A stretch of 64,000 nucleotides of DNA. Source: Calliopsis andreniformis (lineage: Eukaryota > Arthropoda > Insecta > Hymenoptera > Andrenidae). The stretch lies in NCBI RefSeq assembly GCF_051401765.1, contig NW_027480449.1, positions 3,782,001 through 3,846,000 of the forward strand, in the 5' to 3' direction. The notes beneath the pieces are model-generated. The model was not told the origin of the DNA. It searched no databases and saw only the letters and a list, made by a program, of their open reading frames with translations. Below, piece after piece: positions 1 to 12,301 of this stretch (position 1 is the stretch's first letter; each line of letters opens with the position of its first letter). The translations under genes and the position numbers were made by a program.

Positions 1-25
1 TGAGGGTTGAAGGTTGAGGATTGGG

Positions 26-207
26 GACTGAGTGTTGAGGGTTGAGTGATGACAATTGATGTTTGTGGATAGAGATTTGAAGATTGCAGATTGAGTATTG
101 CGTATGGAAAACTCTGAACTGGGGATATTCTAGTGAGGATTGAGGATTGACAACTGATTGTTGAGGACTGAGGGCTGAAGATTGAGGATTCAGCATTGAG
201 GATTCAG
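26..207. repeat. Core module 1, type A
   Basis: 182 bp. Carries gatgacaattgat instead of the usual gatgagaattgat, a mark shared only with core 13. Next core starts 315 bp on. Confidence 0.92.
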
Positions 208-340
208 GATTGTGGTTTGAGGACTGAGGATTGAGGACTGAGGAGTGAGGATTGAGGATTGAGGATTGAGGATTGAGGAGTGAAGATTGACGATTGAGGA
301 TTGAGGATTGAGGGTTGAGGATTGAAGACTGAGGTTTGGG

Positions 341-522
341 GACTGAGAGTTGAGTGTTGAGTGATAAGAATTGGTGTTTGTGGATAGAGATTTGAAGATT
401 GCAGATTGAGTATTGTGTATTGAAAACTGTGAATTGATGATATTCTATTGAGGATTGAGAATTGACAACTGATTGTTGAGGACTGAGGTCTGAAGATTGA
501 GGATTCAGGATTGAGGATTCAG
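341..522. repeat. Core module 2, type B
   Basis: 182 bp. Marks: gactgagagttgag start, gataagaattgg, tgtgtattg. Same subtype as core 12. Next core 692 bp on. Confidence 0.92.
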
Positions 523-1032
523 GATTGAGGTTTGAGGACTGAGGATTGAGGAGTGACGATTGAGGATTGAGGATTGAGGATTGAGGAGTGAAGATTGAGG
601 ATTGGGTATTGAGGATTGAACATTGAGTATTGAACATTGAGGTCTGAGGATTGAGGATTGAAGATTGAGTATTGAGGATTGAAGATTAAGGATTGAGGAT
701 TGAGGATTGAGGATTGAGGATGAGGGCTGAGGGTTGAGGATTGAGGTTTAAGGACTGAGGGCTGAGGGTTGAGGATTGAGAATTGAGGATTGAGGATTGA
801 GGATTGAAGATTGAGGATTGGGTACTGAGGATTGAAGGATGAGGATTGAGGATTGAGGATTGAGGATTGAGGATTGAAGATTGAGTATTGAGGTTTGAAG
901 ACTGACGGTTGAGGGTTGAGGATTGAGGATTGAGGATTGAGGATTGAGGATTCATGATTGAGTATTGAGGATTGAAGATTGAGGATTGAGGATTGAGGGT
1001 TGAGGATTGAGGATTGAAGATTGAGGATTGTG
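341..1032. repeat. Canonical higher-order unit (core 2 plus linker, 692 bp)
   Basis: This is the clearest simple unit and serves as the key for the linkers. After core 2 (341-522) come, in order: gaggagt gaagatt and gggtatt with gaacatt units (about 593-635); a tctgagg unit followed by gattaagg (641-691); a gagggct/gagggtt block with gaggttt aaggact (716-772), which contains the one-base register slip; gaaggat (834-840); gtattgaggtttgaagactg (about 883-905); and gattcatgattgagtatt (949-966). Core 3 then begins at 1033. The same landmark order appears in most linkers of the window, with the runs of pure heptamer between landmarks varying in number. 692 plus one slip equals 99 heptamers. Confidence 0.85.
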
Positions 1033-1214
1033 GACTGAGTGTTGAGGGTTGAGTGATGAGAATTGATGTTTGTGGATAGAGATTTGAAGATTGCAGATCG
1101 AGTATTGCGTATGGAAAACTCTGAACTGGGGATATTCCAGTGAGGATTGGGGATTGACAAGTGATTGTTAAGGACTGAGGGCTGAAGATTGAGGATTCAG
1201 AATTGAGGATTCAG
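1033..1214. repeat. Core module 3, type A
   Basis: 182 bp. Marks: gcagatcgag and ttccagtg. Near copy of core 8 (offset 5094). Next core 798 bp on. Confidence 0.92.
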
Positions 1215-1830
1215 GATTGTGTTTTGAGGACTGAGGATTGAGGATTGAGGAGTGAGGATTGAGGATTGAGGATTGAGGATTGAGGAGTGAAGATTGAGGA
1301 TTGGGTATTGAGGATTGAACATTGAGGATTCAACATTGAGGTCTGAGGATTGAGGATTGAAGATTGAGTATTGAGGATTGAAGATTAAGGATTGAGGATT
1401 GAGGATTGAGGATTGAGGATTGAGGATAGAGGATTGAGGATAGAGGATTGAGGATTGAAGGTTGAGGATTGAGGATTGAGGATTAAAGATTGAGTATTGA
1501 GGATTGACGGTTGAGGATTGAGGATTGAGGATTGAGGATTGTGGATTGAAGATTGAGGATTGAGGATTGAGTATTGAAGATTGAGGATTGAGGATTGAGG
1601 ATTGAGGATTAAAAATTGAGTATTGTGGATTGAAGGTTGAGGATTGACGGTTGAGGATTGGGTATTGAGGATTGAAGAATGAGGATTGAGGATTGAGGAT
1701 TGAGGATTGAGGAATGAAGATTGAGGATTGAGGATTGAGGATTGAGGATTGAAGATTGAGTATTGAGGATTGAAGATTGAGGATTGAGGATTGAGTGTTG
1801 AGGATTGAGGATTGAAGATTCAGGATTGGC

Positions 1831-2012
1831 GACTGAGTGTTGAGGGTTGAGTGATGAGAATTGATGTTTGTGGATAGAGATTTGAAGATTGCAGATTGAG
1901 TATTGCGTATGGAAAACTCTGAACTGGGGATATTCTAGTGAGGATTGAGGATTGACAACCGATTGTTGAGGACTGAGGGCTGAAGATTGTGGATTCAGGA
2001 TTGAGGATTCAG
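1831..2012. repeat. Core module 4, type A
   Basis: 182 bp. Preceded by ttggc; has gacaaccgattg. Near copy of core 14 (offset 8382). Followed by a long 1.72-kb linker. Confidence 0.92.
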
Positions 2013-3730
2013 GATTGTGGTTTGAGGACTGAGGATTGAGGATTGAGGAGTGAGGATTGAGGATTGAGGATTGAGGATTGAGGATTGAGGATTGAGGATT
2101 GAGGAGCGAAGATTGAGGATTGGGTATTGAGGATTGAACATTGAGGTCTGAGGATTGAGGATTGAAGATTGAGTATTGAGGATTGAAGATTAAGGATTGA
2201 GGATTGAGGATTGAGGATTGAGGATTGAGGATGAGGGCTGAGGGTTGAGGATTGAGGTTTAAGGACTGAGGGCTGAGGGTTGAGGATTGAGAATTGAGGA
2301 TTGAGTATTGAGGATTGAAGACTGAGGATTGGGTATTGAGGATTGAAGGATGAGGATTGAGGATTGAGGATTGAGGATTGAGGATTGAGGATTGAAGATT
2401 GAGTATTGAGGTTTGAAGACTGACGATTGAGGTTTGAGGATTGAGGATTGAGGATTGAGGATTGAGGATTGAGGATTCATGATTGAGTATTGAGGATTGA
2501 AGATTGAGGATTGAGGATTGAGGATTGAGGATTGAGGATTGAGGATTGAAGATTGAGGATTGGGGACTGAGTGTTGAGGATTGAACATTGAGGGTTGAAC
2601 ATTGAGGTCTGAGGATTGAGGATTGAAGATTGAGTATTGAGGATTGAAGATTAAGGATTGAGGATTGAGGATTGAGGATTGAGGATGAGGGCTGAGGGTT
2701 GAGGATTGAGGTTTAAGGACTGAGGGCTGAGGGTTGAGGATTGAGAATTGAGGATTGAGTATTGAGGATTGAAGACTGAGGATTGGGTATTGAGGATTGA
2801 AGGATGAGGATTGAGGATTGAGGATTGAGGATTGAGGATTGAAGATTGAGTATTGAGGTTTGAAGACTGACGATTGAGGATTGAGGATTGAGGATTGAGG
2901 ATTGAGGATTGAGGATTGAGGATTCATGATTGAGTATTGAGGATTGAAGATTGAGGATTGAGGATTGAGGATTGAGGATTGAGGATTGAGGATTGAAGAT
3001 TGAGGATTGGGGACTGAGTGTTGAGGATTGAACATTGAGGATTGAACATTGAGGTCTGAGGATTGAGGATTGAAGATTGAGTATTGAGGATTGAAGATTA
3101 AGGATTGAGGATTGAGGATTGAGGATTGAGGATGAGGGCTGAGGGTTGAGGAATGAGGTTTAAGGACTGAGGGCTGAGGGTTGAGGATTGAGAATTGAGG
3201 ATTGAGGATTGAGGATTGAAGATTGAGTATTGAGGATTGAATATTTAGGATTGAGGATTGAGGATTTAGGATTGAGGATTGAGGAGTGAAGATTGAGGAT
3301 TGGGTATTGAGGATTGAACATTGAGGATTGAACGTTGAGGTCTGAGGATTAAGGATTGAAGATTGAGTATTGAGGATTGAAGATTAAGGATTGAGGATTG
3401 AGGATTGAGGATTGAGGATGAGGGCTGAGGGTTGAGGATTGAGGTTTAAGGACTGAGGGCTGAGGGTTGAGGATTGAGAATTGAGGATTGAGGATTGAGG
3501 ATTGAAGATTGAGGATTGGGTATTGAGGATTGAAGGATGAGGATTGAGGATTGAGGATTGAGGATTGAGGATTGAAGATTGAGTATTGAGGTTTGAAGAC
3601 TGACGATTGAGGGTTGAGGATTGAGGATTGAGGATTGAGTATTGAGGATTCATGATTGAGTATTGAGGATTGAAAATTGAGGATTGATGATTGAGCATTC
3701 AGGATTGAGGATTGAAGATTGAGGATTGGG

Positions 3731-3912
3731 GACTGAGTGTTGAGGTTTGAGTGATGAGAGTTGATGTATGTGGATAGAGATTTAAAGATTACAAATTCAG
3801 TATTGAGTATTGAAAACTGTGAATTGATGATATTCTATTGAGGACTGAGAATTGACAACTGATTGTTGAGGACTGAGGTCTGAAGATTGAGGATTCAGGA
3901 TTGAGGTTTCAG
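3731..3912. repeat. Core module 5, type C
   Basis: 182 bp. gagatttaaagattaca, gatgtatgtgg, and gtttcag as last unit. Next core 643 bp on. Confidence 0.92.
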
Positions 3913-4373
3913 GATTGAGGTTTGAGGACTGAGGATTGAGGATTGAGGATTGAGGATTGAGGATTGAGGATTGAGTATTGAGGATTGAGGATTGAAGATT
4001 GAGGATTGAGGATTGAGGATTGAGGATTGAGGATTGAAGATTGAGTATTGAGGATTGAAGATTGAGGATTGAGGATTGAGGGTTGAGGATTGAGGATGAG
4101 GGCTGAGGGTTGAGGATTGAGGATTGAGAATTGAGGAATGAGGATTGAGTATTGAAGACTGAGGATTGGGTATTGAGTATTAAGGATTGAAGATTGAGGA
4201 TTGAGGATTGAGGATTGAGGATTGAGGATTGAGGATTGAAGATTGAGGATTGGGGATTGAGGATTGACGATTGAGGATTGAGTATTGAGGATTGAGAATT
4301 GAGGATTGAGGATTGAAGATTGAGTATTGAGGATTGATGATTGAGGATTGAGGATTGAGGATTGAAGATTGAG

Positions 4374-4554
4374 GACTTAGTGTTGAGGGTTGAGTGATGG
4401 GAATTGATCTTTTTGGATTGAGATTTGAAGATTGAAGAACGGGGATTGAGTATTGAAAACTGTGAATTGGGGTATTCTATTGATGATTGAGGATTGACAA
4501 TTGATTGTTGAGGACTGAGGTCTGAAGATTGAAGATTCAGGGTTGAGGTTTCAG
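4374..4554. repeat. Core module 6, type D, one base short
   Basis: 181 bp. Starts gacttag; has gagtgatgggaattgat and gatctttttgg. One base is missing at ggggtattctattg (others read ggatattctattg). Next core 1089 bp on. Confidence 0.88.
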
Positions 4555-4559
4555 GATTG

Positions 4560-5600
4560 GGGTTTGAGGACTGAGGATTGAGGATTGAGGATTGAGGATT
4601 GAGGATTGAGGATTGAGGATTGACGATTGAGGATTGGGTATTGCGGATTGAACATTGAGGATTGAGGATTGAGGATTGAGGATTGAGGATTGAGGACTGA
4701 AGATTGAATATTGATGATTGAAGATTGAGGATTGAGGATTGAGGGTTGTGGATTGAGGACGAGGACTGAGGGTTGAGTATTCATGTTTGAGGTCCGAGGA
4801 TTGAGGATTGAGGATTGAGGATTGAGGATTGAAGATTGAGGATTTCGTATTGCTGATTGAACATTGAGGATTGAGGATTGAGTGTTGAGGATTGAGAATT
4901 GACGACTGAAGATTGAATATTGATGATTGAAGATTGAGTATTGAGGATTGAGGGTTGTGGATTGAGGACGAGGACTGAGGGTTGAGTATTCATGTTTGAG
5001 GTCTGAGTATTGAGGATTGAGGATTGAGGGTTGAGGATTGAGTATTGAGGATTGAGGATTGAAGATTGACGATTGAGGATTGAGGATTTAAGATTGAGTA
5101 TTGAGGATTGAAGATTGACAATTGAGGATTGAGGATTGAGGATTGAGGATTGAGGATTGAGGATTGAGGATTGAGGATTGAAGATTGAGGATTGAGGATT
5201 GAGGGTTAAAGATTGAGTACTGAGGATTGAAGATTGAGGATTGGTGATTGAGGATTGAGGATTGAGGATTGAGGATTGAGGATTGAGGATTGAGTATTGA
5301 AGATCGAGGATTGATGATTGAGGATTGAGGATTGAGGGTTGAGGATTGAGTATTGAGGATTGAGGATTGAAGATTGAGGATTGAGGATTGAGGATTGAGG
5401 ATTTAAGGTTGAGTACTGAGGATTGAAGATTGAGAATTGAGGATTGAGGATTGAACATTGAGGACTGAGTGTTGAGTGTTGAGTGATGAGAATTGATGTT
5501 TGTGGATAGAGATTTGAAGATTGCAGATTGAGCATTCAGTATTGAAAACTGTGAATTGGGGATATTCTATTGAGGATTGAGAATTGTCACCTGATTGTTC
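4560..5600. repeat. Segment shared with the right part of the window, left copy
   Basis: Linker with two blocks of gggttgtggattgaggacg (about 4745 and 4953) leading into core 7. The same order is found at about 57653-58721, with internal length differences. The adjoining 4025-4340 matches 58794-59109 (offset 54769), so the order of the two pieces differs between the ends. Confidence 0.72.
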
Positions 5601-5644
5601 AGGACTGAGGGCTGGAGATTGAGGATTCAGTATTGAGGATTCAG
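5463..5644. repeat. Core module 7, type B
   Basis: 182 bp. Marks: gttgagtgttgag, gagcatt, gtcacctgattgttc. Closest relative is core 60, 53.1 kb away near the other end of the window. Confidence 0.92.
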
Positions 5645-6126
5645 AATTGAGGTTTGAGAATTGAGGATTGAGGAATGAGGATTGAAGATTGAGGATTGGG
5701 TATTGAGGATTGAACATTGAGGATTGAACATTGAGGTCTGAGGATTGAGGATTGAAGATTGAGTATTGAGGATTGAAGATTAAGGATTGAGGATTGAGGA
5801 TTGAGGATTGAGGATGAGGGCTGAGGGTTGAGGATTGAGGTTTAAGGGCTGAGGGCTGAGGGTTGAGGATTGAGAATTGAGGATTGAGGATTGAGGATTG
5901 AAGATTGAGGATTGGGTACTGAGGATTGAAGGATGAGGATTGAGGATTGAGGATTGAGGATTGAGGATTGAAGATTGAGTATTGAGGTTTGAAGACTGAC
6001 GGTTGAGGGTTGAGGATTGAGGATTGAGGATTGAGGATTGAGGATTCATGATTGAGTATTGAGGATTGAAGATTGAGGATTGAGGATTGAGGGTTGAGGA
6101 TTGAGGATTGAAGATTGAGGATTGTG
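5463..6126. repeat. Canonical higher-order unit (core 7 plus linker, 664 bp)
   Basis: A second complete simple unit with the same landmark order as 341-1032. From about 5694 onward its linker is a near copy of 600-1032 (offset 5094), while its core (5463-5644) is a different type B variant. The linker and the core here therefore have different closest relatives, which points to recombination at or near the core boundary. Confidence 0.8.
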
Positions 6127-6308
6127 GACTGAGTGTTGAGGGTTGAGTGATGAGAATTGATGTTTGTGGGTAGAGATTTGAAGATTGCAGATCGAGTATT
6201 GCGTATGGAAAACTCTGAACTGGGGATATTCTAGTGAGGATTGAGGATTGACAAGTGATTGTTAAGGACTGAGGGCTGAAGATTGAGGATTCAGAATTGA
6301 GGATTCAG
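6127..6308. repeat. Core module 8, type A
   Basis: 182 bp. gcagatcgag as in core 3; private change gtgggtagag. Next core 798 bp on, the same spacing as cores 3 to 4. Confidence 0.92.
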
Positions 6309-6924
6309 GATTGTGGTTTGAGGACTGAGGATTGAGGATTGAGGAGTGAGGATTGAGGATTGAGGATTGAGGATTGAGGAGTGAAGATTGAGGATTGGGT
6401 ATTGAGGATTGAACATTGAGGATTCAACATTGAGGTCTGAGGATTGAGGATTGAAGATTGAGTATTGAGGATTGAAGATTAAGGATTGAGGATTGAGGAT
6501 TGAGGATTGAGGATTGAGGATAGAGGATTGAGGATAGAGGATTGAGGATTGAAGGTTGAGGATTGAGGATTGAGGATTAAAGATTGAGTATTGAGGATTG
6601 ACGGTTGAGGATTGAGGATTGAGGATTGAGGATTGTGGATTGAAGATTGAGGATTGAGGATTGAGTATTGAAGATTGAGGATTGAGGATTGAGGATTGAG
6701 GATTAAAAATTGAGTATTGTGGATTGAAGGTTGAGGATTGACGGTTGAGGATTGGGTATTGAGGATTGAAGAATGAGGATTGAGGATTGAGGCTTGAGGA
6801 TTGAGGAATGAAGATTGAGGATTGAGGATTGAGGATTGAGGATTGAAGATTGAGTATTGAGGATTGAAGATTGAGGATTGAGGATTGAGTGTTGAGGATT
6901 GAGGATTGAAGATTCATGATTGGC

Positions 6925-7106
6925 GACTGAGTGTTGAGGGTTGAGTGATGAGAATTGATGTTTGTGGATAGAGATTTGAAGATTGCAGATTGAGTATTGC
7001 GTATGGAAAACTCTGAACTGGGGATATTCCAGTGAGGATTGAGGATTGACAACTGATTGTTGAGGACTGAGGGCTGAAGATTGAGGATTCAGGATTGAGG
7101 ATTCAG
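6925..7106. repeat. Core module 9, type A
   Basis: 182 bp. Preceded by ttggc; private ttccagtg near the centre. Next core only 301 bp on. Confidence 0.92.
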
Positions 7107-7225
7107 GATTGTGGTTTGAGGACTGAGGATTGAGTATTGAGGAGTGAGGTTTGAGGAATGAGGATTGAGGATTGAGGAGTGAAGATTGAGGATTGGGTAT
7201 TGAGGATTGAACATTGAGGATTGGG

Positions 7226-7393
7226 GACTGAGTGTTGAGGGTTGAGTGATGAGAATTGATGTTTGTGGATAGAGATTTGAAGATTGCAGATTGAGTATTG
7301 CGTATGGAAAACTCTGAACTGGGGATATTCTAGTGAGGATTGAGGATTGACAACTGATTGTTGAGGACTGAGGGCCGAAGATTGAGAATTCAG
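7226..7393. repeat. Core module 10, type A, two heptamers deleted
   Basis: 168 bp. The 3' end reads gaagattgagaattcagg, so two units (14 bp) are missing between the usual pair of gattcag units. Register is kept. Contains an EcoRI site sequence (gaattc). Confidence 0.88.
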
Positions 7394-8078
7394 GATTTTG
7401 GTTTGAGGACTGAGGATTGAGGATTGAGGAGTGAGGATTGAGGATTGAGGATTGAGGATTGAGGAGTGAAGATTGAGGATTGGGTATTGAGGATTGAACA
7501 TTGAGGATTGAACATTGAGGTCTGAGGATTGAGGATTGAAGATTGAGTATTGAGGATTGAAGATTAAGGATTGAGGATTGAGGATTGAGGATTGAGGATG
7601 AGGGCTGAGGGTTGAGGATTGAGGTTTAAGGACTGAGGGCTAAGGGTTGAGGGTTGAGAATTGAGGATTGAGGATTGAGGATTGAAGATTGAGGATTGGG
7701 TATTGAGGATTGAAGGATGAGGATTGAGGATTGAGGATTGAGGATTGAGGATTGAGGATTGAGGATTGAGGATTGAGGATTGAGGATTGAGGATTTAAGA
7801 TTGAGTATTGAGGATTGAAGATTGAGAATTGAGGATTGTGGATTGAGGATTGAGGTTTGAGGATTTAAGATAGAGGATTGAGGATTGAGGATTGAGGATT
7901 GAGGATTGAGGATTGAGTATTGAAGATTGAGGATTGATGATTGAGGATTGAGGATTGAGGGTTGAGGATTGAGTATTGCGGATTGAGGATGGTAGATTGA
8001 GTATTGAGGATTTAGGATTAGAGATGGAGTATTGAGGATTGAAGATTGAGAATTGAGGATTGAGTATTGAACATTGAG

Positions 8079-8260
8079 GACTGAGTACCGAGGGTTGAGT
8101 GATGAGAATTGATGTTTGTGGATAGAGATTTGAAGATTGCAGATTGAGTATTGAGTATTGAAAACTGTGAATTGAGGATATTCTATTGAGGATTGAGGAT
8201 TGTCACCTGATTGTTCAGGACTGAGGGCTGAAGATTGAGGATTCAGGATTGAGGATTCAG
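8079..8260. repeat. Core module 11, type B
   Basis: 182 bp. Private gagtaccgag at the start; gtcacctgattgttc. Next core 350 bp on. Confidence 0.92.
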
Positions 8261-8428
8261 AATTGAGGTTTGAGGAGTGGGGATTGAGGATTGAGGATTG
8301 AAGATTGAGTATTGAGGATTGAAGATTGAGGATTGAGGATTGCGGACTGATGATTGAGTATTGAGGATTGAAGATTGAGGATTGAGGATTGAGGATTGAT
8401 GGTTGACGATTGAAGATTGAGGTTTGGG

Positions 8429-8610
8429 GACTGAGAGTTGAGGGTTGAGTGATAAGAATTGGTGTTTGTGGATAGAGATTTGAAGATTGCAGATTGAGTA
8501 TTGTGTATTGAAAACTGTGAATTGATGATATTCTATTGAGGATTGAGAATTGACAACTGATTGTTGAGGACTGAGGTCTGAAGATTGAGGATTCAGGATT
8601 GAGGATTCAG
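8429..8610. repeat. Core module 12, type B
   Basis: 182 bp. Same subtype as core 2 (gagagttgag, gataagaattgg). The pair 11-12 has the same 350-bp spacing as pairs 16-17 and 19-20. Confidence 0.92.
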
Positions 8611-9344
8611 GATTGAGGTTTGAGGACTGAGGATTGAGGAGTGACGATTGAGGATTGAGGACTGAATATTGAATATTGATGATTGAAGATTGAGGATTGA
8701 GGATTGAGGGTTGTGGATTGTGGACAAGGACTGAGGGTTCAGTATTGATGGTTGAGGTCTGATTATTGAGTATTGAGTATTGAGAATTGAGGACTGAAGA
8801 TTGAGTATTGAGGATTGAAGATTGAGGATTGAGGATTGAGGATTGAGTATTGAGGATTGAGGATTGAGGATTGAGGATTGAGGATTGAGAATTGAGGATT
8901 GAGGTTTGAGGATTGAAGATTGAGGATTGGGTATTGAGGATTGAAGAATGAGGAGTGAGGATTGAGGATTGAGGATTGAGGATTGAAGACTGAGTATTGA
9001 GGATTGAATATTTAGTATTGACGATTGAAGGTTGAGGATTGAGGATTGAGGATTAAAGATTGAGTATTGAGGATTGACGATTGAGGATTGAGGATTGAGT
9101 ATTGAGGATTGAAGATTGAGAATTGAGGACTGAAGATTGAGTATTGAGGATTGAAGATTGAGGATTGAGGATTGAGGATTGAGTATTGAGGATTGGGGAT
9201 TGAGGATTGAGGATTGAGGATTAAGGATTGAGAATTGAGGATTGAGGATTGAGGATTGAGGATTCATGATTGAGTATTGAGGATTGAAGATTGAGGATTG
9301 AGGATTGAGGGTTGAGGATTGAGGGTTGAAGGTTGAGGATTGGG

Positions 9345-9526
9345 GACTGAGTGTTGAGGGTTGAGTGATGACAATTGATGTTTGTGGATAGAGATTTGAA
9401 GATTGCAGATTGAGTATTGCGTATGGAAAACTCTGAACTGGGGATATTCTAGTGAGGATTGAGGATTGACAACTGATTGTTGAGGACTGAGGGCTGAAGA
9501 TTGAGGATTCAGCATTGAGGATTCAG
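9345..9526. repeat. Core module 13, type A
   Basis: 182 bp. Copy of core 1 with its surroundings (9320-9609 matches 1-290, offset 9319). Next core 868 bp on. Confidence 0.92.
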
Positions 9527-10212
9527 GATTGTGGTTTGAGGACTGAGGATTGAGGACTGAGGAGTGAGGATTGAGGATTGAGGATTGAGGATTGAGGAGT
9601 GAAGATTGAGGACTGAGGATTGAGGACTGAGGAGTGAGGATTGAGGATTGAGGATTGAGGATTGAGGAGTGAAGATTGAGGATTGGGTATTGAGGATTGA
9701 ACATTGAGGATTCAACATTGAGGTCTGAGGATTGAGGATTGAAGATTGAGTATTGAGGATTGAAGATTAAGGATTGAGGATTGAGGATTGAGGATTGAGG
9801 ATTGAGGATAGAGGATTGAGGATAGAGGATTGAGGATTGAAGGTTGAGGATTGAGGATTGAGGATTAAAGATTGAGTATTGAGGATTGACGGTTGAGGAT
9901 TGAGGATTGAGGATTGAGGATTGTGGATTGAAGATTGAGGATTGAGGATTGAGTATTGAAGATTGAGGATTGAGGATTGAGGATTGAGGATTAAAAATTG
10001 AGTATTGTGGATTGAAGGTTGAGGATTGACGGTTGAGGATTGGGTATTGAGGATTGAAGAATGAGGATTGAGGATTGAGGATTGAGGATTGAGGAATGAA
10101 GATTGAGGATTGAGGATTGAGGATTGAGGATTGAAGATTGAGTATTGAGGATTGAAGATTGAGGATTGAGGATTGAGTGTTGAGGATTGAGGATTGAAGA
10201 TTCAGGATTGGC

Positions 10213-10394
10213 GACTGAGTGTTGAGGGTTGAGTGATGAGAATTGATGTTTGTGGATAGAGATTTGAAGATTGCAGATTGAGTATTGCGTATGGAAAACT
10301 CTGAACTGGGGATATTCTAGTGAGGATTGAGGATTGACAACCGATTGTTGAGGACTGAGGGCTGAAGATTGTGGATTCAGGATTGAGGATTCAG
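10213..10394. repeat. Core module 14, type A
   Basis: 182 bp. gacaaccgattg; near copy of core 4. Next core 1907 bp on, against 1900 after core 4 (one extra heptamer). Confidence 0.92.
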
Positions 10395-12119
10395 GATTGT
10401 GGTTTGAGGACTGAGGATTGAGGATTGAGGAGTGAGGATTGAGGATTGAGGATTGAGGATTGAGGATTGAGGATTGAGGATTGAGGAGCGAAGATTGAGG
10501 ATTGGGTATTGAGGATTGAACATTGAGGTCTGAGGATTGAGGATTGAAGATTGAGTATTGAGGATTGAAGATTAAGGATTGAGGATTGAGGATTGAGGAT
10601 TGAGGATTGAGGATGAGGGCTGAGGGTTGAGGATTGAGGTTTAAGGACTGAGGGCTGAGGGTTGAGGATTGAGAATTGAGGATTGAGTATTGAGGATTGA
10701 AGACTGAGGATTGGGTATTGAGGATTGAAGGATGAGGATTGAGGATTGAGGATTGAGGATTGAGGATTGAGGATTGAAGATTGAGTATTGAGGTTTGAAG
10801 ACTGACGATTGAGGTTTGAGGATTGAGGATTGAGGATTGAGGATTGAGGATTGAGGATTGAGGATTCATGATTGAGTATTGAGGATTGAAGATTGAGGAT
10901 TGAGGATTGAGGATTGAGGATTGAGGATTGAGGATTGAAGATTGAGGATTGGGGACTGAGTGTTGAGGATTGAACATTGAGGGTTGAACATTGAGGTCTG
11001 AGGATTGAGGATTGAAGATTGAGTATTGAGGATTGAAGATTAAGGATTGAGGATTGAGGATTGAGGATTGAGGATGAGGGCTGAGGGTTGAGGATTGATG
11101 TTTAAGGACTGAGGGCTGAGGGTTGAGGATTGAGAATTGAGGATTGAGTATTGAGGATTGAAGACTGAGGATTGGGTATTGAGGATTGAAGGATAAGGAT
11201 TGAGGATTGAGGATTGAGGATTGAGGATTGAAGATTGAGTATTGAGGTTTGAAGACTGACGATTGAGGATTGAGGATTGAGGATTGAGGATTGAGGATTG
11301 AGGATTGAGGATTCATGATTGAGTATTGAGGATTGAAGATTGAGGATTGAGGATTGAGGATTGAGGATTGAGGATTGAGGATTGAAGATTGAGGATTGGG
11401 GACTGAGTGTTGAGGATTGAACATTGAGGATTGAACATTGAGGTCTGAGGATTGAGGATTGAAGATTGAGTATTGAGGATTGAAGATTAAGGATTGAGGA
11501 TTGAGGATTGAGGATTGAGGATGAGGGCTGAGGGTTGAGGAATGAGGTTTAAGGACTGAGGGCTGAGGGTTGAGGATTGAGAATTGAGGATTGAGGATTG
11601 AGGATTGAAGATTGAGTATTGAGGATTGAATATTTAGGATTGAGGATTGAGGATTTAGGATTGAGGATTGAGGAGTGAAGATTGAGGATTGGGTATTGAG
11701 GATTGAACATTGAGGATTGAACGTTGAGGTCTGAGGATTAAGGATTGAAGATTGAGTATTGAGGATTGAAGATTAAGGATTGAGGATTGAGGATTGAGGA
11801 TTGAGGATGAGGGCTGAGGGTTGAGGATTGAGGTTTAAGGACTGAGGGCTGAGGGTTGAGGATTGAGAATTGAGGATTGAGGATTGAGGATTGAAGATTG
11901 AGGATTGGGTATTGAGGATTGAAGGATGAGGATTGAGGATTGAGGATTGAGGATTGAGGATTGAAGATTGAGTATTGAGGTTTGAAGACTGACGATTGAG
12001 GGTTGAGGATTGAGGATTGAGGATTGAGTATTGAGGATTCATGATTGAGTATTGAGGATTGAAAATTGAGGATTGATGATTGAGCATTCAGGATTGAGGA
12101 TTGAAGATTGAGGATTGGG

Positions 12120-12301
12120 GACTGAGTGTTGAGGTTTGAGTGATGAGAGTTGATGTATGTGGATAGAGATTTAAAGATTACAAATTCAGTATTGAGTATT
12201 GAAAACTGTGAATTGATGATATTCTATTGAGGACTGAGAATTGACAACTGATTGTTGAGGACTGAGGTCTGAAGATTGAGGATTCAGGATTGAGGTTTCA
12301 G
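12120..12301. repeat. Core module 15, type C
   Basis: 182 bp. Near copy of cores 5 (offset 8389) and 18 (offset 2363). Confidence 0.92.

Larger units (their letters stand above)
600..2060. repeat. Duplicated segment gamma, copy 1
   Basis: Holds cores 3 and 4. Matches about 5694-7154 at a constant offset of 5094, with scattered substitutions (for example gttttgagg at 1219 against gtggtttgagg in the other copy). Edges are set where landmark variants stop agreeing and are good to a few tens of bases. Confidence 0.8.
1225..4015. repeat. Duplicated segment beta, copy 1
   Basis: Holds cores 4 and 5. Matches about 9607-12404 at offset 8382, becoming 8389 after one added heptamer near 2450/10840. 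The part 1225-2060 is therefore present at least three times (also at 6319 and 9607). Confidence 0.82.
5694..7154. repeat. Duplicated segment gamma, copy 2
   Basis: Holds cores 8 and 9. Same landmark string as 600-2060. After core 9 the linker changes (gagtattgaggagtgaggtttg), which marks the right edge. Confidence 0.8.

Noticed and set aside
519..1160. Open frame whose start region translates the core into non-repetitive residues
   Set aside because: The non-repeat residues come only from core module 3. The start codon is TTG, and the same core gives similar short stretches in other frames and copies. A shared core explains it better than a gene.
9991..11424. Longest open frame (- strand, 477 codons) and dozens of similar - strand open frames of 60-360 codons
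   Set aside because: They consist only of variants of one heptapeptide that any frame of AATCCTC repeats would give. They begin at chance ATG or alternative starts in variant heptamers, end at chance substitutions that make TGA or TAA, and overlap each other in different frames with the same composition. No domain, signal peptide or ribosome-binding context is visible.
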